This document shows, one piece after another, positions 23,498 through 35,223 of a stretch of DNA of 64,000 bases (position 1 is the stretch's first letter; each line of letters opens with the position of its first letter). A program made the position numbers and the translations under genes. Source of the DNA: Mucidula mucida (lineage: Eukaryota; Basidiomycota; Agaricomycetes; Agaricales; Physalacriaceae). The notes under the pieces are model-generated. The model was not told the origin of the DNA and searched no databases. It saw only the letters and a list, made by a program, of their open reading frames with translations. The stretch covers positions 49,562-113,561 of the forward strand of contig JADNYV010000118.1 of NCBI GenBank assembly GCA_015501055.1, read 5' to 3'.

Positions 23498-26400
23498 ATG
23501 ACGACGCCTATACCCCAACCTCCCTATATACCCTTTCTTGGAAACATCGCGGTCTTAGATCGAGGTAGGTTGATGTCTGTTGGGTTTTCTCTCTGTTGCT
23601 AAATGCTTCCAGAACTCCCGACACGAGGATATCACAATCTTTCTCAACAGTACGGCGAGATATACCAGTTGAACCTTGTCGGTAAGCTTGTCTACTCAAA
23701 TTCTGGCTCTTCCTCTCGAATCAAAATTCTAGGGCGTGTCGTTGTCTTCGCGAGTTCGTATGCGTTGGTCAACGAGCTTTCCGATGACACCAGGTTTCGC
23801 AAATCTGTCGGTCAGTCTACACTTCCGGATTCCTGACAGTGGACTAAAATCTTCCTATTCCAGGCGGTGCTCTCAAGGAGACCCGAAATCTGGTAAATGA
23901 TGGAATATTTACTGTTCGTGTCTCCCCATCCTTCCGACGTGTGCTGACCTCTCTTAGGCTTTCAACGACGAGCCCAGCTGGGCTATCGCTCGTACGTCGC
24001 TATCTGTACCTTGTACCTTGTCCTCGGGCTAACAGAGTTTGACATAGACCGTCTATTGATGCCTGCATTCGGTATGTCATCAGAGACAGCCTATACTAAA
24101 TGACTGACAGAATGTTAGGTGCTGTACCTATACGTGACATGTTCGAAGACATGCGCGATATTACCGAACAACTTATTCTGAAATGGGAGAGGTAATTAAT
24201 CTTATTTTCCCCGTGAGATGTACTGATCGTTATCAGGTTTGGCCCCAATCTCGCCATTGACCCCACGGACGATTTAACGCGCGTTGCGCTCGATACCATC
24301 GCCTTATGTTCTATGAGCTATAGACTCAACTCATTCTACACGGTCCGTCGTTCGAACGATAATTGCTTCCCGCTTTTGACGCTTGCGTTTGCAGGCGACG
24401 CAGCCTGCTTTCGTTAGCGCTATGATGGACTTCTTACGCGAATGTAATCTTCGAGCGAACCGGCCTTCGATTTTACAGGTCTTCATGAAAAATACCAACG
24501 ACAAATACGCGGCTAATATCAAGCTCCTGCGAGAAACTGCCGATCAAAGTAAGCATCCCTCTTCTTGTGTTGCATCGTTATTTATGGCTATAGTTGTCGC
24601 CGAACGCCGTAGATACCCGTCAGACAAGAAGGACATCTTGAATTCAATGCTGCAAGACAAGGATTTGAAAACGGGCCAGAAGATGTCGGACAAGAGCATC
24701 ACTGACAACGTGCGTCTGACTCCACTATTTAACAACATCTACTTGAACACACTTTTAGCTTTTGACGTTCTTGATTGCCGGTACGTTTCCTATTCGCCTA
24801 CGTCGATTTCATCCTGACGCTTGCTTGCCAGGCCATGAAACGACATCAGGTATGTACCGGAACTCCGACAACTTCGACCGTGACGTTCTAAATTTGAACC
24901 AAAAGGCGTGCTATGCTTTGTTCTCTACTACCTCATCAAGTACCCGGACGTCATGCAGAAGCTGAGGAACGAAGTCGACAAAATTCTGGGAGATCTACCG
25001 GCCCAAATGAGTGACTTCCCCAAGATGCCGTACCTCAACGGTATGTGCAGTGATTCGGCTTCCTCTCGTTCGCGCTAATCAAGGAGCAGCCGTTCTTCGA
25101 GAAACCATGCGACTTCAGCCCACAGCAGCAATCCGGGTCGTCTATCCGCTCGAAGATACCACACTCGGTCGCGGAAAGTATTTCGTCAAGGCCGGTCAAC
25201 CTATCGCGCTACAGATCTGGGACAGCCACCGGGATACAGACGTTTGGGGCAATGATGTGTGTTGGTTCTCTGCGATTCGGGCTCGTCTGACCGCACCATT
25301 CGGTAGGCCGAGACATTTCGCCCCGAGCGGATGATGGATGGAGGCTTTGAATCTGCACCTGTGAGTCGGGCTTTACCTTCGAGTTACCTTGCTGAATACA
25401 ATCCTATGATGCAGCGCAATGCCTGGCAACCAGTTAGTCGCCTTCATATGTTCGCCTTTATTGATCTAAAAATTCAATCCTAGTTTGGCTACGGACTTCG
25501 AGGTTGCATCGGTCGCCCGTTCTCCTGGCAAGAAGTAAGCGGCCTTCATTCGCTGTCTGCTGGATTTCACTGAAACGTGACAGATGTCTCTCGTCATCAC
25601 GAGCATCGTGCAGCGACTAGATCTCCAACTCGTTGACCCAAATTACGAGTTAGAGATCATGCAGGCGATAACGATTAAGCCGAAGGATTTCAGGATTTAC
25701 GCTAAACCGCGGGAAGGCGCACCAACATTCAAAGGATTCCGACCGCCGAAGGCTAGCAGGATATCAGTGGCCGTGACACCAGTCATGCCGTCTGCGTCTT
25801 CGGATGGGCAGCCCATGTACGTCTTCTATGGATCAAACATGGGCAGCTCGGAGGGCTTTGCGAAACGAATTGCGGCAGAAGCGTCTTTGTATGGTAAGCC
25901 TTCTGTCGTTCCAACTGTTGTCCCGAGCTGATCATCAACCGTTCGCAAAGGTTTCTCTTCAAATTTAAACACTCTCGACTCCACTACCGAGAAACTGCCA
26001 ACGGATGGCCCGATTGTCATCGTCACCGCTTCCTTCGAAGGTGGGGAATCTATGTTCTAAATCTTATCTTCATACTCATCTCTGTAATAGGTGAACCAGC
26101 TGACAATGCGGCTCGCTTCTTTCCGTGGTTATCGAGCCTTTCTGGAGACGAACTCGTCGGTGTCAAGTTTGCCGTTTTTGGATGCGGAAATCACGAATGG
26201 CCGACGACGTACCAACGCATACCTAAGCTATGCGACGACATCATAGAACAACGCGGAGGGACACGTTTAGTTCAGCGAGGTGTAGGAGACGCAGCAGATG
26301 GGACGATGTTCGACGAGTTTGAGAAGTTTAAAAGGAGATTGTGGGATACATTATGCAAGGTCGGTATGTTTCCTTTGGTATCGATGAGCATGCTAACAGT

Positions 26401-27893
26401 GTCGTGTAGGAGTACCACATGAGTATCTCTCCGAGTTCACCGATCTTGTCCCTCGAGATGGAAAAGGATCAGCGTTCAGGAGTGCTGGGTCTCGATGGTC
26501 TTACTATGGCCACCATCGCGGACAGCTACGTGCTCAGTCGCCCTGGGGTACCAGTAAAGCGACATATTGGTACGCCGACACGACACCGCAGATGATGTTA
26601 TTCTAACCAATTGTCTAGAGATCGAGCTGCCGCAGGATGTGACCTACAGGTGTGGCGATTACATGTCTATGTATGTACCTCCGAATCAAGCATGCGTACA
26701 GTCTTTTGAGGTTGTCTAGACTTCCACTCAACCCTCCCCGTGACGTTCAGCGCGTCCTGTCATATTTTCATCTCACTCAGGACCAAGAGGTGAATTTCTT
26801 CGTTCTCATTGAAGCCTTGTAGGTTTTGACTTGTTGTGTTTAGATTACACTAGCGTCTCCTGGCCCCACTACCCTTCCCACCGGACGTCCAATATCGGTA
26901 TACGCGTTGCTCAGCGGTTACGTTGAGCTTTCTCAGCTAGCAAGCCAAGGCAACCTTACAACTTTGGCCAAGCATACGACATCTATTGCCGCGAAGGAAT
27001 ACATCGATAACAGAATAGCAAAATACAGGACCACGATCACGAACGAGCGGACAAGTGTCCTCGATATCCTCGAACTATTCCCGCATGATATCACCATACC
27101 CTTATCGACATACCTTGGTATGCTCCCTCCAATGCGTGCGCGGCAATACTCCATATCGTCCTCACCAATGTGGAACTCCCATCGTGTCACCCTTACATAC
27201 AGCGTGGTCGACTCCCCTCCACTCTCATCAACGAAGTCGCACAACTTCCTCGGCGTCGCCACGAACTACATGGCGAGTCTACAGCCCGGCGCCGCCATCC
27301 TGATGAACGTACGCCCGTCGACTGCTGACTACCGTGTGATGTCCGACCTCAGTCGCCCCATCGTCATGATCTGCGCTGGATCTGGGTTCGCGCCTATGCG
27401 TGGGTTCCTGCAGGAACGGGCCATTAGTCGAGGGGCTCTGGGGAAGGTGTTGTTGTTCTTTGGGTGTAGGCGCCCGGATGGCGATTTGCTTTATACGGAT
27501 GAGCTGACGCAATGGGTGAAGGAGGGTGTTGTTGATCTGCGCTCTACTTACTCGAGAGCGAAGGAACAGTCGGCCGGGTGCCAGTATGTACAAGAGTGAG
27601 TCCGGTTTATCTGTCGATTCGCTTTGTTGTTTCTAACTGGTCACAGGCGATTACGACTGGATCAAGATGAAGTGAGGGAAGCCTTTGATCAGGACGCTTT
27701 GGTGAGATCTCATCCACGTGTGAGAGCGTAGAGTTTGTTACTTACTATAGTGCAGTTCTTTGTTTGTGGCTTCCAGCACGTCGTGAGTTCGGTGAAAGGA
27801 ACGTTGCTGGATATCTTGGGCCAGCCAAAGGACACTGAGACGAGCCTTGAACATGTACTTGTCGGACGATATTTTGCCGACGTTTTGGAGTAG
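23498..27893 (+). CDS. Bifunctional cytochrome P450 / NADPH-P450 reductase, CYP505 (P450BM3-like) type
   Basis: A self-sufficient fatty-acid hydroxylase family protein: heme domain fused to a reductase. Start MTTPIPQPPYIPFLGNIA has no membrane anchor, as expected for this soluble family. Heme domain: YGEIYQLNLVG, LVNELSDDTRF, the I-helix LIAGHETTSG (rebuilt over an intron), K-helix LRETMRLQP (ExxR), PERM-type motif, and the heme loop FGYGLRGCIGRPF with its Cys. The FMN domain follows from about 25780 (YVFYGSNMGSSEGFAKR, FAVFGCGNHEWPTTYQ), then the FAD/NADPH domain with RQYSISSSP (FAD), ICAGSGFAPMRGF and LLFFGCRRPDGDLLY (NADPH), and the C-terminal FFVCGF, ending TAG 27891-27893. About 20 short introns. 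No frame break seen. It would hydroxylate fatty acids or related chains near the omega end using NADPH. Confidence 0.92.
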
Positions 27894-29749
27894 GAACAGT
27901 TCCATTCGATAGCTTATCCCGGTATAATGTGGAAAGACTACTTAGATGTAATCATATTAATATACGTTGGACTGAATCAAATTCTCAACTACACATTACG
28001 AACGTGAAAGCTTTGTCAGCACGGACTCTAACAAGATGATACAGGAAGATAGTGGCGCTTATAGGCCGACCTCCACGCTTGCCCTCTTTGGTCAGGATTA
28101 GTCTCAACCTTGTGATTCTCAGTCTGCAATCTTTACCATGAAGTTCTACCTGCAGCTTGAATGACCACGACCATGAAAACGGACACATCGGCCCGGTACC
28201 GGAAGTGCGCACTGCCGATGTTCTTGCTCCTTGTTCTTTGACCATCACGGGCACGGCCTTGAGACAGACGAAACATCGTAGAGAGACTTACTGTACAAGG
28301 CGCGTCAAAAGTTTCAGCTTTCCCTTAAATGTCTGTCCTCAATCCAATACTCTTTAGCGAGCTTGAAAGATAGGATCGCACTCTGCCATTTCGAATACTT
28401 TTTGCTCCCCGACGCCAGTGTTTGTCATGGGAAAAACAAATCCTTATATTTTAGGAGGCCGTCCGGCGTTCATACAACCTAAGAGACTCCCTGAACTTAG
28501 TAAGCTCCCAGAGATATAATTTTCCTCCTTCTTTGTCTATCGAGTCCACCTCCTACCATGGGGACTACGAGATGAGTGAGTTCGGATTCAAATGTAGTTC
28601 CACACTTAAAGCGCCACCGCCTCCAGGGTACTTCTTCGGCTGCATCGGACGTACGAGTCCGATTGCGTATAGCTGAACGACTCAGACAATTGATATTTCC
28701 TTTTGCAATTAGCGGACAGGGTCTTCAGAGTATCTTCAGGCAGCTTCAGGCGGACCTCTCAGCGCTGTAAACTCCGGTTATTTGTCTGATCCGGACAACA
28801 TATCCCGCGTCGCGTCCCGCTGGAGGGTGGGTGGATTATAATTGCGTCCCGTAATCCGGATTTTTCGTCGCCGGTGCGAAATGTGAACGTTATCACGATC
28901 GGCGTCTATACCCAAATCATACCCCACTACAGTGCTGATGGTGGCACCTGGTCCGCGTCTAGCGATGTCGATATCAAAGAGCGTGTACACGGATGCTAAG
29001 GCCTTCGGGACGCGTAAGGTCATGCTGAGTGGTATGCCGATGCTGTCGGCGCAGAGTTGGGAGATGTGGATGTTCAATCAGGTCTTGGCGAACTTGCGAC
29101 CCGCAGTAGTAGCCAACAATGATGGACGACGTGCTCGAAGCCTGCACATAGTAACCTTTATTCTCTGACGGTTTGATAGGTCAATTGTCGACGGCAATAG
29201 TTCTGAACCACACTTCAATCACCCATCTTTACGGAAAGGATACACTGATAGATGCCAGTGATCGTTTCAGTATGCCACCTCTCAAATCGTACTGAACGCC
29301 GAGCAGTGGAGCTTTTCTCCTTCGTTTACTTCAACTCGCCGGAGAGTCTTTCTCCAACTATGGTCAGCTCGGGTCCTGGGCTTGCTTTTCAGCGGCTTTC
29401 TGCCGCCACATAGCTCGGGTCGCCGTGGACATGACTCGATATTCATTCGGGGCGCGCTGTTTAGTATGTGATGATTCTCAGTCAGGCCGATCCAATTGTG
29501 AGTCATAGGGCATCCTTCCCACTTGCAAATGCGCGAGGCGTCGGACACAAACGCAGCTTCATTCACACCGCGACCTGCCTTGACGTTACCAGTAGATGCC
29601 GGCGCGAGCTATAACTCGAAGTATATGAATATTCTCGTCTTCGACAGAACAGATTATGTATCGATGGAAACTAGTGGCGGTATCGGTAATATACAGTATC
29701 AAGAGCGAAACAGTGATTGTAGACCGGATATCAAGTCATTCCGTACTAA
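27894..29749. other. Intergenic region, no supported gene
   Basis: Short frames on both strands (for example plus 28932-29168, minus 28778-29077) share no family signature and no consistent splicing. The right end is the 3' flank of the Clr2-like gene at 29750. Confidence 0.35.
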
Positions 29750-31605
29750 TCACTTCTTCACCAGCGACTTTCGTGCAACCCATTCGGCCTTTTCTAACAT
29801 CCGCTTACGACAGAAGACATAGATCGAAGGAGGACGGGTACTCGAGGGATAGAGAAGTCCCTCCAATTCGGCAAGGGAAAATAGTGCTTCGAGTGGCACG
29901 CCGCTCAACTTGGAATGCTCCATAACACGAGGATGATATCGGCCGTGGATGAGCTCCGCAGGAATCAATGCTTCGAAGCCATCCATAATCATAGGATGGA
30001 ATACGTAGCCAATTGGCGCCTCTGGTAAGGCAGGTTCAGATTGATGGGTGTTCGATGCGGCAGGAATCTCCACCTCGACAAACTCGTCTGAGGTGTTCGT
30101 CCCTTCTTGACTGAGTGGATTAGATGGACCAGCATCAGAGATGTCTACCTCCACAAAGTCATGCAGGTCAATCTCCTCCGCACCCTCGTTACACAACTCG
30201 TAGAGCATCCCTGTGAATAGAAGTTCCAAACAACCAGTCCCTTGCATCAAAATGCGACTGATTCTCCCATTATTATCGGATGCCGTGGAGACGACTTCAG
30301 AGTGGGTAGCGCCAGACAGGAAGACATCATGCTTCCCAACATTTAGGCGAACAAAGTCACCAGCCGCAAGTTTCTCTGCGCCCCACCACACACCAGAGAT
30401 TACAGAACTGCCGGTGATGAAAGGATCATCTACGAGACAGCGGTACTTTCAGTGACAGCCAAGAGATAGACGAAGGGCGAGTCAGCTCACCACTTATTGG
30501 AGACCAAAAAGTTTTCAGAGATGCGGCGATGCTGACTGCATACGCGAAAGATTTAACCGCCCGTTCCCACGAAATCTCTCTCTGACCAAGCAGCTCTTCT
30601 GGCTGCAAGATGGGTGGATTGGTAAAGTTGGTCCTACCATTTGAAAGACCGGCATTCAGGAGTGTTTCCGACGTTGACACTGCATTGTAAGGAAGGAGAG
30701 CCGTCAGGGGGACACGATGCTTCCCTCCAACCTGTAAAAGCTGGATATCGACCCAAGACAAAGAATCGGGAGGCGCGATTACCATCGCAGGCCACACATG
30801 CAATGTCCTATGGTTGTTGGGCGCTGTGATCGCATGATTTAGAAACATCCAGGCAAGGTCGCCTTCCTGGAGTGATACACCAGGTGTGTGCTCCGATGAA
30901 ATGCCGACGCGATGCTGGCAGACAATGATCTGCATACGGGAGCACGACATTTGCGTGAGAGTTGTATTCCCAGATGAAGCTCATAAACTCACGACGCGCG
31001 GAGAGGAGCGTACATTCCGCGAACAAGCAACAGGCATTTGAGAGGATATAAGTTGCTGAGTTTCTGTTGTTTCCGGATAAAGGGCGAGCAATGCCGACAT
31101 TTGCAGTTCTGTCTGTCCTCTGTCAAATCGAATTGTAACCAGAGCGCGTGCGGAATGAATTCATTTGTGGATCGATAATATCCTGTCCGTTTATTTGGAA
31201 CGCCTGAACATACATCAGCACTGGACATTTATGATATTGTAAGACGTACCATAGAGATACAGGTCAGCATGAGAACGGCCTGGCGTTTTCCGAGCGCAAG
31301 TAAAAAGCTGATATCCTGACGGCCAATCAAGAGAATGTGGTCCCTATACCCGGCTGAAACTTTGTCCGTGACTATGCTTCATATATCGACACCAAAGGCT
31401 TACATGCTTGAGACCCATGCTTGACTAAGGCCGTTCCTATGGCGGTTCGCCAGCGAATGGCTGACGGATGGTCAAGGGGCAATACCTGGCATGAATCGGT
31501 TTCTGCAGGCCACAACGAGGAGTCTCCATCTCCCCGTCTTATAGAAATTGGAATAGGCCTTGGATCCGAAGCTAGGTTATGCGAAACGCGAGCCGAGTGC
31601 GCCAT
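29750..31605 (-). CDS. Clr2-like transcription-silencing protein, probably frame-broken (copy A)
   Basis: Homologous part by part to the gene at 39261-41389. N-terminal domain: WPAETDSCQVLPLDHPSAI, RWRTAIGTALVKHG, then DWPSGYQLFTCARKTPGRSH-ADLYLYG, then STNEFIPHALWL and the zinc-type motif NCKCRHCSP (C-x-C-x2-C), as in the Clr2 N-terminal domain. C-terminal part: LQEGDLAWMFLN, VWPAMVIAPP, VWWGAEKLAAGDFVRLN, GYVFHPMIMDGFEALIPAEL, ending at 29750. Clr2 is the SHREC-complex subunit that in fission yeast helps silence heterochromatin by recruiting histone deacetylase. Near 31325-31331 the conserved block switches frame (SAGYRDHIL on one side, DWPSGY on the other), which needs a one-base change. 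A second frame conflict lies near 30960-31000 unless an unseen intron explains it. It may therefore be a pseudogene. Confidence 0.7.
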
Positions 31606-33559
31606 AATTCGCAGTTTCTGCCGTATGTAGTGGCAAGACAGAGGAGACAGAGGATGTGAGGTCCCCAGATGGAACGCACGTTAAAATATGTGCCATTATG
31701 TGGGATCCACGAGTCGCCTTACAAGCTTTAAGGTCAGAGAAGTGCCTGAACCTAGCAACGATAGACTGAGGCGAAACGGAGCAGAGTCTTTCCAGGCGAA
31801 GGGAAGAAAACGGAGTCGAGCAGTTCGATATACGCAAGGTCTCCTCTTCAATTCATCGTGGACTCGACGCCACGTAGAACGCTACATTGACGAATGACAC
31901 AGAGCACAACAGAAATCAACAAGAGCCAAATCAACGGGCCGCAATGCCGGACACGTTTTCCCTCGTTGCCAACACGTTGTTGACTTCACACGACTTACTG
32001 CCGACGCCACTGGAAGATACCCGCGTTTACGGATGTTCTAAAGCGCTTGAATCAAGATATCTACCCCGACGATCCTGTGTTCAATCGTTGCCCCACATTC
32101 TCTATCCTTATGCTGGCTGTTACCTTCGCCCTCGAGTCCTGTTCACGCATAAAGTGTATGACTCCGGAAAGTTCCATCTCTGTATACTGCTTCTAGACTT
32201 CTATCATCCTAACAACACGTTTGAACCCTAAATCATCTTCGGTGGCGCCGTGATCTTGTTACCTCTGGAGGATTGTAAATGGCGTCAAAGCCAGGGCCTT
32301 CCTTGCCTATATTGGTAGTGTCAAGGAGATGCGCCAACTCTATAGCCGTTCGACGGACGCTTCCCCAACTCAATGTCTGGACACTTCCCAGGTTCGATGC
32401 ACAGCCTAGGTTCGACTGTGCATCGATTTCTGCCATTCACGGAAACTTCTATGCCTTTCGACTTGGCCGTCGCTCTCAAGTGGTTTGTGATCAGCTGGAG
32501 AGCATGTCATGACGAAAAGTCGTCTACGATATTGTGTGAATGAGCAACGAAGAATCGAACATTCTCTCATTGAGTTCGAGAAGTTGTAAGATCCGCTGGG
32601 AAATCTACTGTGGTCTTTTGCCGGCACATCGTTTCAGGCAGGTTGTGTTCTTTCTGCTGGCGTTCGTCTCGCTCGAAGATGCTTGCCTCCCGGTAACACC
32701 TTCTCGCCTAATTCCTGACAAGGCTACGATCACATCGTCGATGTCAACCTTTTGGGAACGGTGGGCCGACCGTTCAGTCATAACACCCTAACGATGTGCT
32801 TATTAGATCTTGACGGACAGCATACCGAAGCACTGTACATGGATCTTACCATACCAGGAAGGTCGTGTGCTGATTCTTGTGACCTGCTCTTTGGCATCCG
32901 CAGTTTAGGTTGTAGCAGTGGTTATGGAGCCTTGCGATCTCGATTCTGACGTTGTGTTTCGTTGTTTCTATGATGTTTCTGAAAACATGCCGGCGGTGTG
33001 GCATTTTTTGATCATCATACTTCAACTTGTCCACTGTGAATGTAAATTGCCACCTGTAAGCCTTGCTGGCGGGTCAGCACACGCATAAAGTGCGGATCCT
33101 ACCCCGAAGCCGCGGAGAGGACTGAGGGAACGTTCAGTGCAGGGAACGCAAGGCGAATCATTGACTGCCGGAAGTAACAGTGACGCGAGGCGCGACACGC
33201 GCACGTCAAATCGTCGCGACCAAGGGTCCATTTCCAACGGCGGAGGAGGACACACGCATTCCAAACGACGTACAAGATCGCAAAATTAATTTTACAGATT
33301 TCAAACGAGGCGTACAATGTAGAATACAATAATAATGATGTTGATAGGCACCTGGTCCAATAGTTGCAAAGACTATGATAGCAATATATACCTCGAAAGG
33401 AAAGTATGTTGCAGAAAGACAGGCAGGATTATAAGTTTCTACAAGTAAGGGCGAAAATGGTAATGATACAGCAGGAGATCGAAATCGAAAAGCATATGTC
33501 AAATAAGACGGCAAGGGTTGGCCACGATTTGTTTTGAATACTGCTTGGTGTGGTGAAAT
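31606..33559. other. Intergenic region, no supported gene
   Basis: About 1.95 kb. Small frames (plus 31887-32231, plus 32540-32791, minus 33022-33329) have no recognisable domain or codon pattern that I trust. Confidence 0.35.
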
Positions 33560-35223
33560 TCACCACGGTCGGACTAGTTGGCGCTCCTCCAAATGGCCAA
33601 TCTCGGCCGAGCGATATGGTGACACCTGTTCTCGCATGTGTTCGAGTATGGGGAGAGGCACAAGTCCGAGATCACTAAACTTGGCGGGGAGTTGATGTGA
33701 AAAAGATGACTGGGGAGTGGCAGGCGAGATTGGAGATGGGTTGGTGGACGTCGAGTTACTCGAAGCGGAGGAGGGAATAGAAAGGTGGATAGCCTGGGGC
33801 ATCCTACGCTCATATGGTGCGAAGTTTGGTGGAAGTCTGTCAAGAACTAGTCAGTACACGTAGAGAATCTGCAGAGAGACCGATATGCTCACTGTGAAGG
33901 CGGGACAGAGAAAGATCGTCTGCATTGTCGCATTCGTTCTGCAACTGAGCGATCCGGCTCGGAGTAAGCAATATTGGCGTCGTCGCTGTCAGATCTCAGC
34001 CTTCGAAGTACAGCCGCGGTATCACTCGCGCTGATCCCCCGTAAATCTTCCAGTGCCGAGATAGGAGGTAAAGCAAAGGCGACTGGTGCTGACGTAGCCA
34101 GCTGCGAGCGGTGGACCTCGGATTGTATGGGAGGAAGAACAATATGACTTGAAGGCGATGAGGTAAGGGTTGCGCGGGGTGTTTCGTGTCTGGAGTCGTG
34201 ATACGACGAACGGGTCAGATGAGAGTTTACAGGCGATGTCGGAGGATACGGGGCATAGCGAGGGGGAGGAGGTCCTGCGCGTGACGGCCGGAAGTTGGAA
34301 ATCCATAGGTGTGAATATCCGCTTCGGCTTGGCGATATGGGGAATAGGTGGGGAGATGACGGGGGTCCAAACGTTTCTCTTCACGCTGTAACGCTGGCGT
34401 GACATTCCAGTTTCCCTGTTGCTCGGTCGAAACACGGGTTTGGGTCTGTGTATTGCGACGTGCTCGGCGCTTGTTTTGTGACGGCACCACCTGTCCGAAC
34501 CCAGGCTGATCTGGGGACAGGCAAGTACTCGGGAATGTTGGTCTAGAAAAGAAAAGAATGAGTCTTACATGTATCGCACGAGGACGTGTTGAACGTACCC
34601 AAATAGAGGAACTAAATCGTCGCGAATCGACCAGGCGACTCTAACATCATGAGGACAAGGAATCACTATGTAATGCTTGAAGCTCACCTTCTCGACAAAC
34701 GTAGAGCGACCTAGACAGAAGTGTTAGCCTTTACGACATTGACTTTCGGCACAACGAACCTCGTAAGGCATCCAAGTGCCCTGTATCTTAAGATATCCGC
34801 CTCTCACTCGCCGTATGAGGGGTGCGAGGTCCGGTTGAGAGTCAACCATTTTAACAATATCCGCTACAGGGATAAGTTAATCAAGCGCACTCTAGAGGAG
34901 ATCCGAAACATACCCTTTGAATGCCCAAGTGCTTTGAACAGCAAGATTAGTCTCCTAACCACCAGTCAGGCGAAGGAAACGAACCTTTCCAAATGCCCGT
35001 CCACAGAATATAGCCATCATCAATATCCATCATAATCCATTGCCCGTTAAGCGGGTACTCGTAGACTGGTCTGCACATATGAGAGTAGACTTGGCGAGGC
35101 GCAGAGACCGACATACATATAGCCTCGAGCGTCATTACTTGTGATATAACGGCCCTTCGTTACATGATGGTTAGGACTGGCATACGGTCGAAAGCGAGGT
35201 GTGGATAGAGGTTGGGATTGCAT
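33560..35223 (-). CDS. APSES-type transcription factor
   Basis: A fungal-specific DNA-binding regulator. Start at 35223 (MQSQPLSTPRFRPYA). Exon 1 joins through a GTATGT...TGCAG intron to give GYIPVYEYPLNGQWIMMD, then DDGYILWTGIWK, DIVKMVDSQPDLAP, RVRGGYLKIQGTWMPYEVA, RLSRRVAWSIRDDLVPLFG: the APSES (KilA-N-like) domain, residues about 35-140, with its conserved GTW/MPYE core and following helix. After it come TCLSPDQPGFGQ, a basic patch (QNKRRARRN, residues about 155-165, likely nuclear localisation) and a long Ser/Pro-rich tail with no ankyrin repeats, to TGA at 33560-33562. About eight introns; every junction I tested keeps frame. APSES factors (StuA, Mbp1/Swi4, Xbp1) govern cell cycle, morphogenesis and sporulation; lack of ankyrins places this nearer StuA/Xbp1 than Mbp1. 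Targets unknown. Confidence 0.85.

Noticed and set aside
34227..34490. Separate small basic protein gene on the minus strand
   Set aside because: It is an internal exon of the APSES gene read past its donor; a GTGAAG...CGCAG intron joins it in frame to the Ser/Pro-rich exon.
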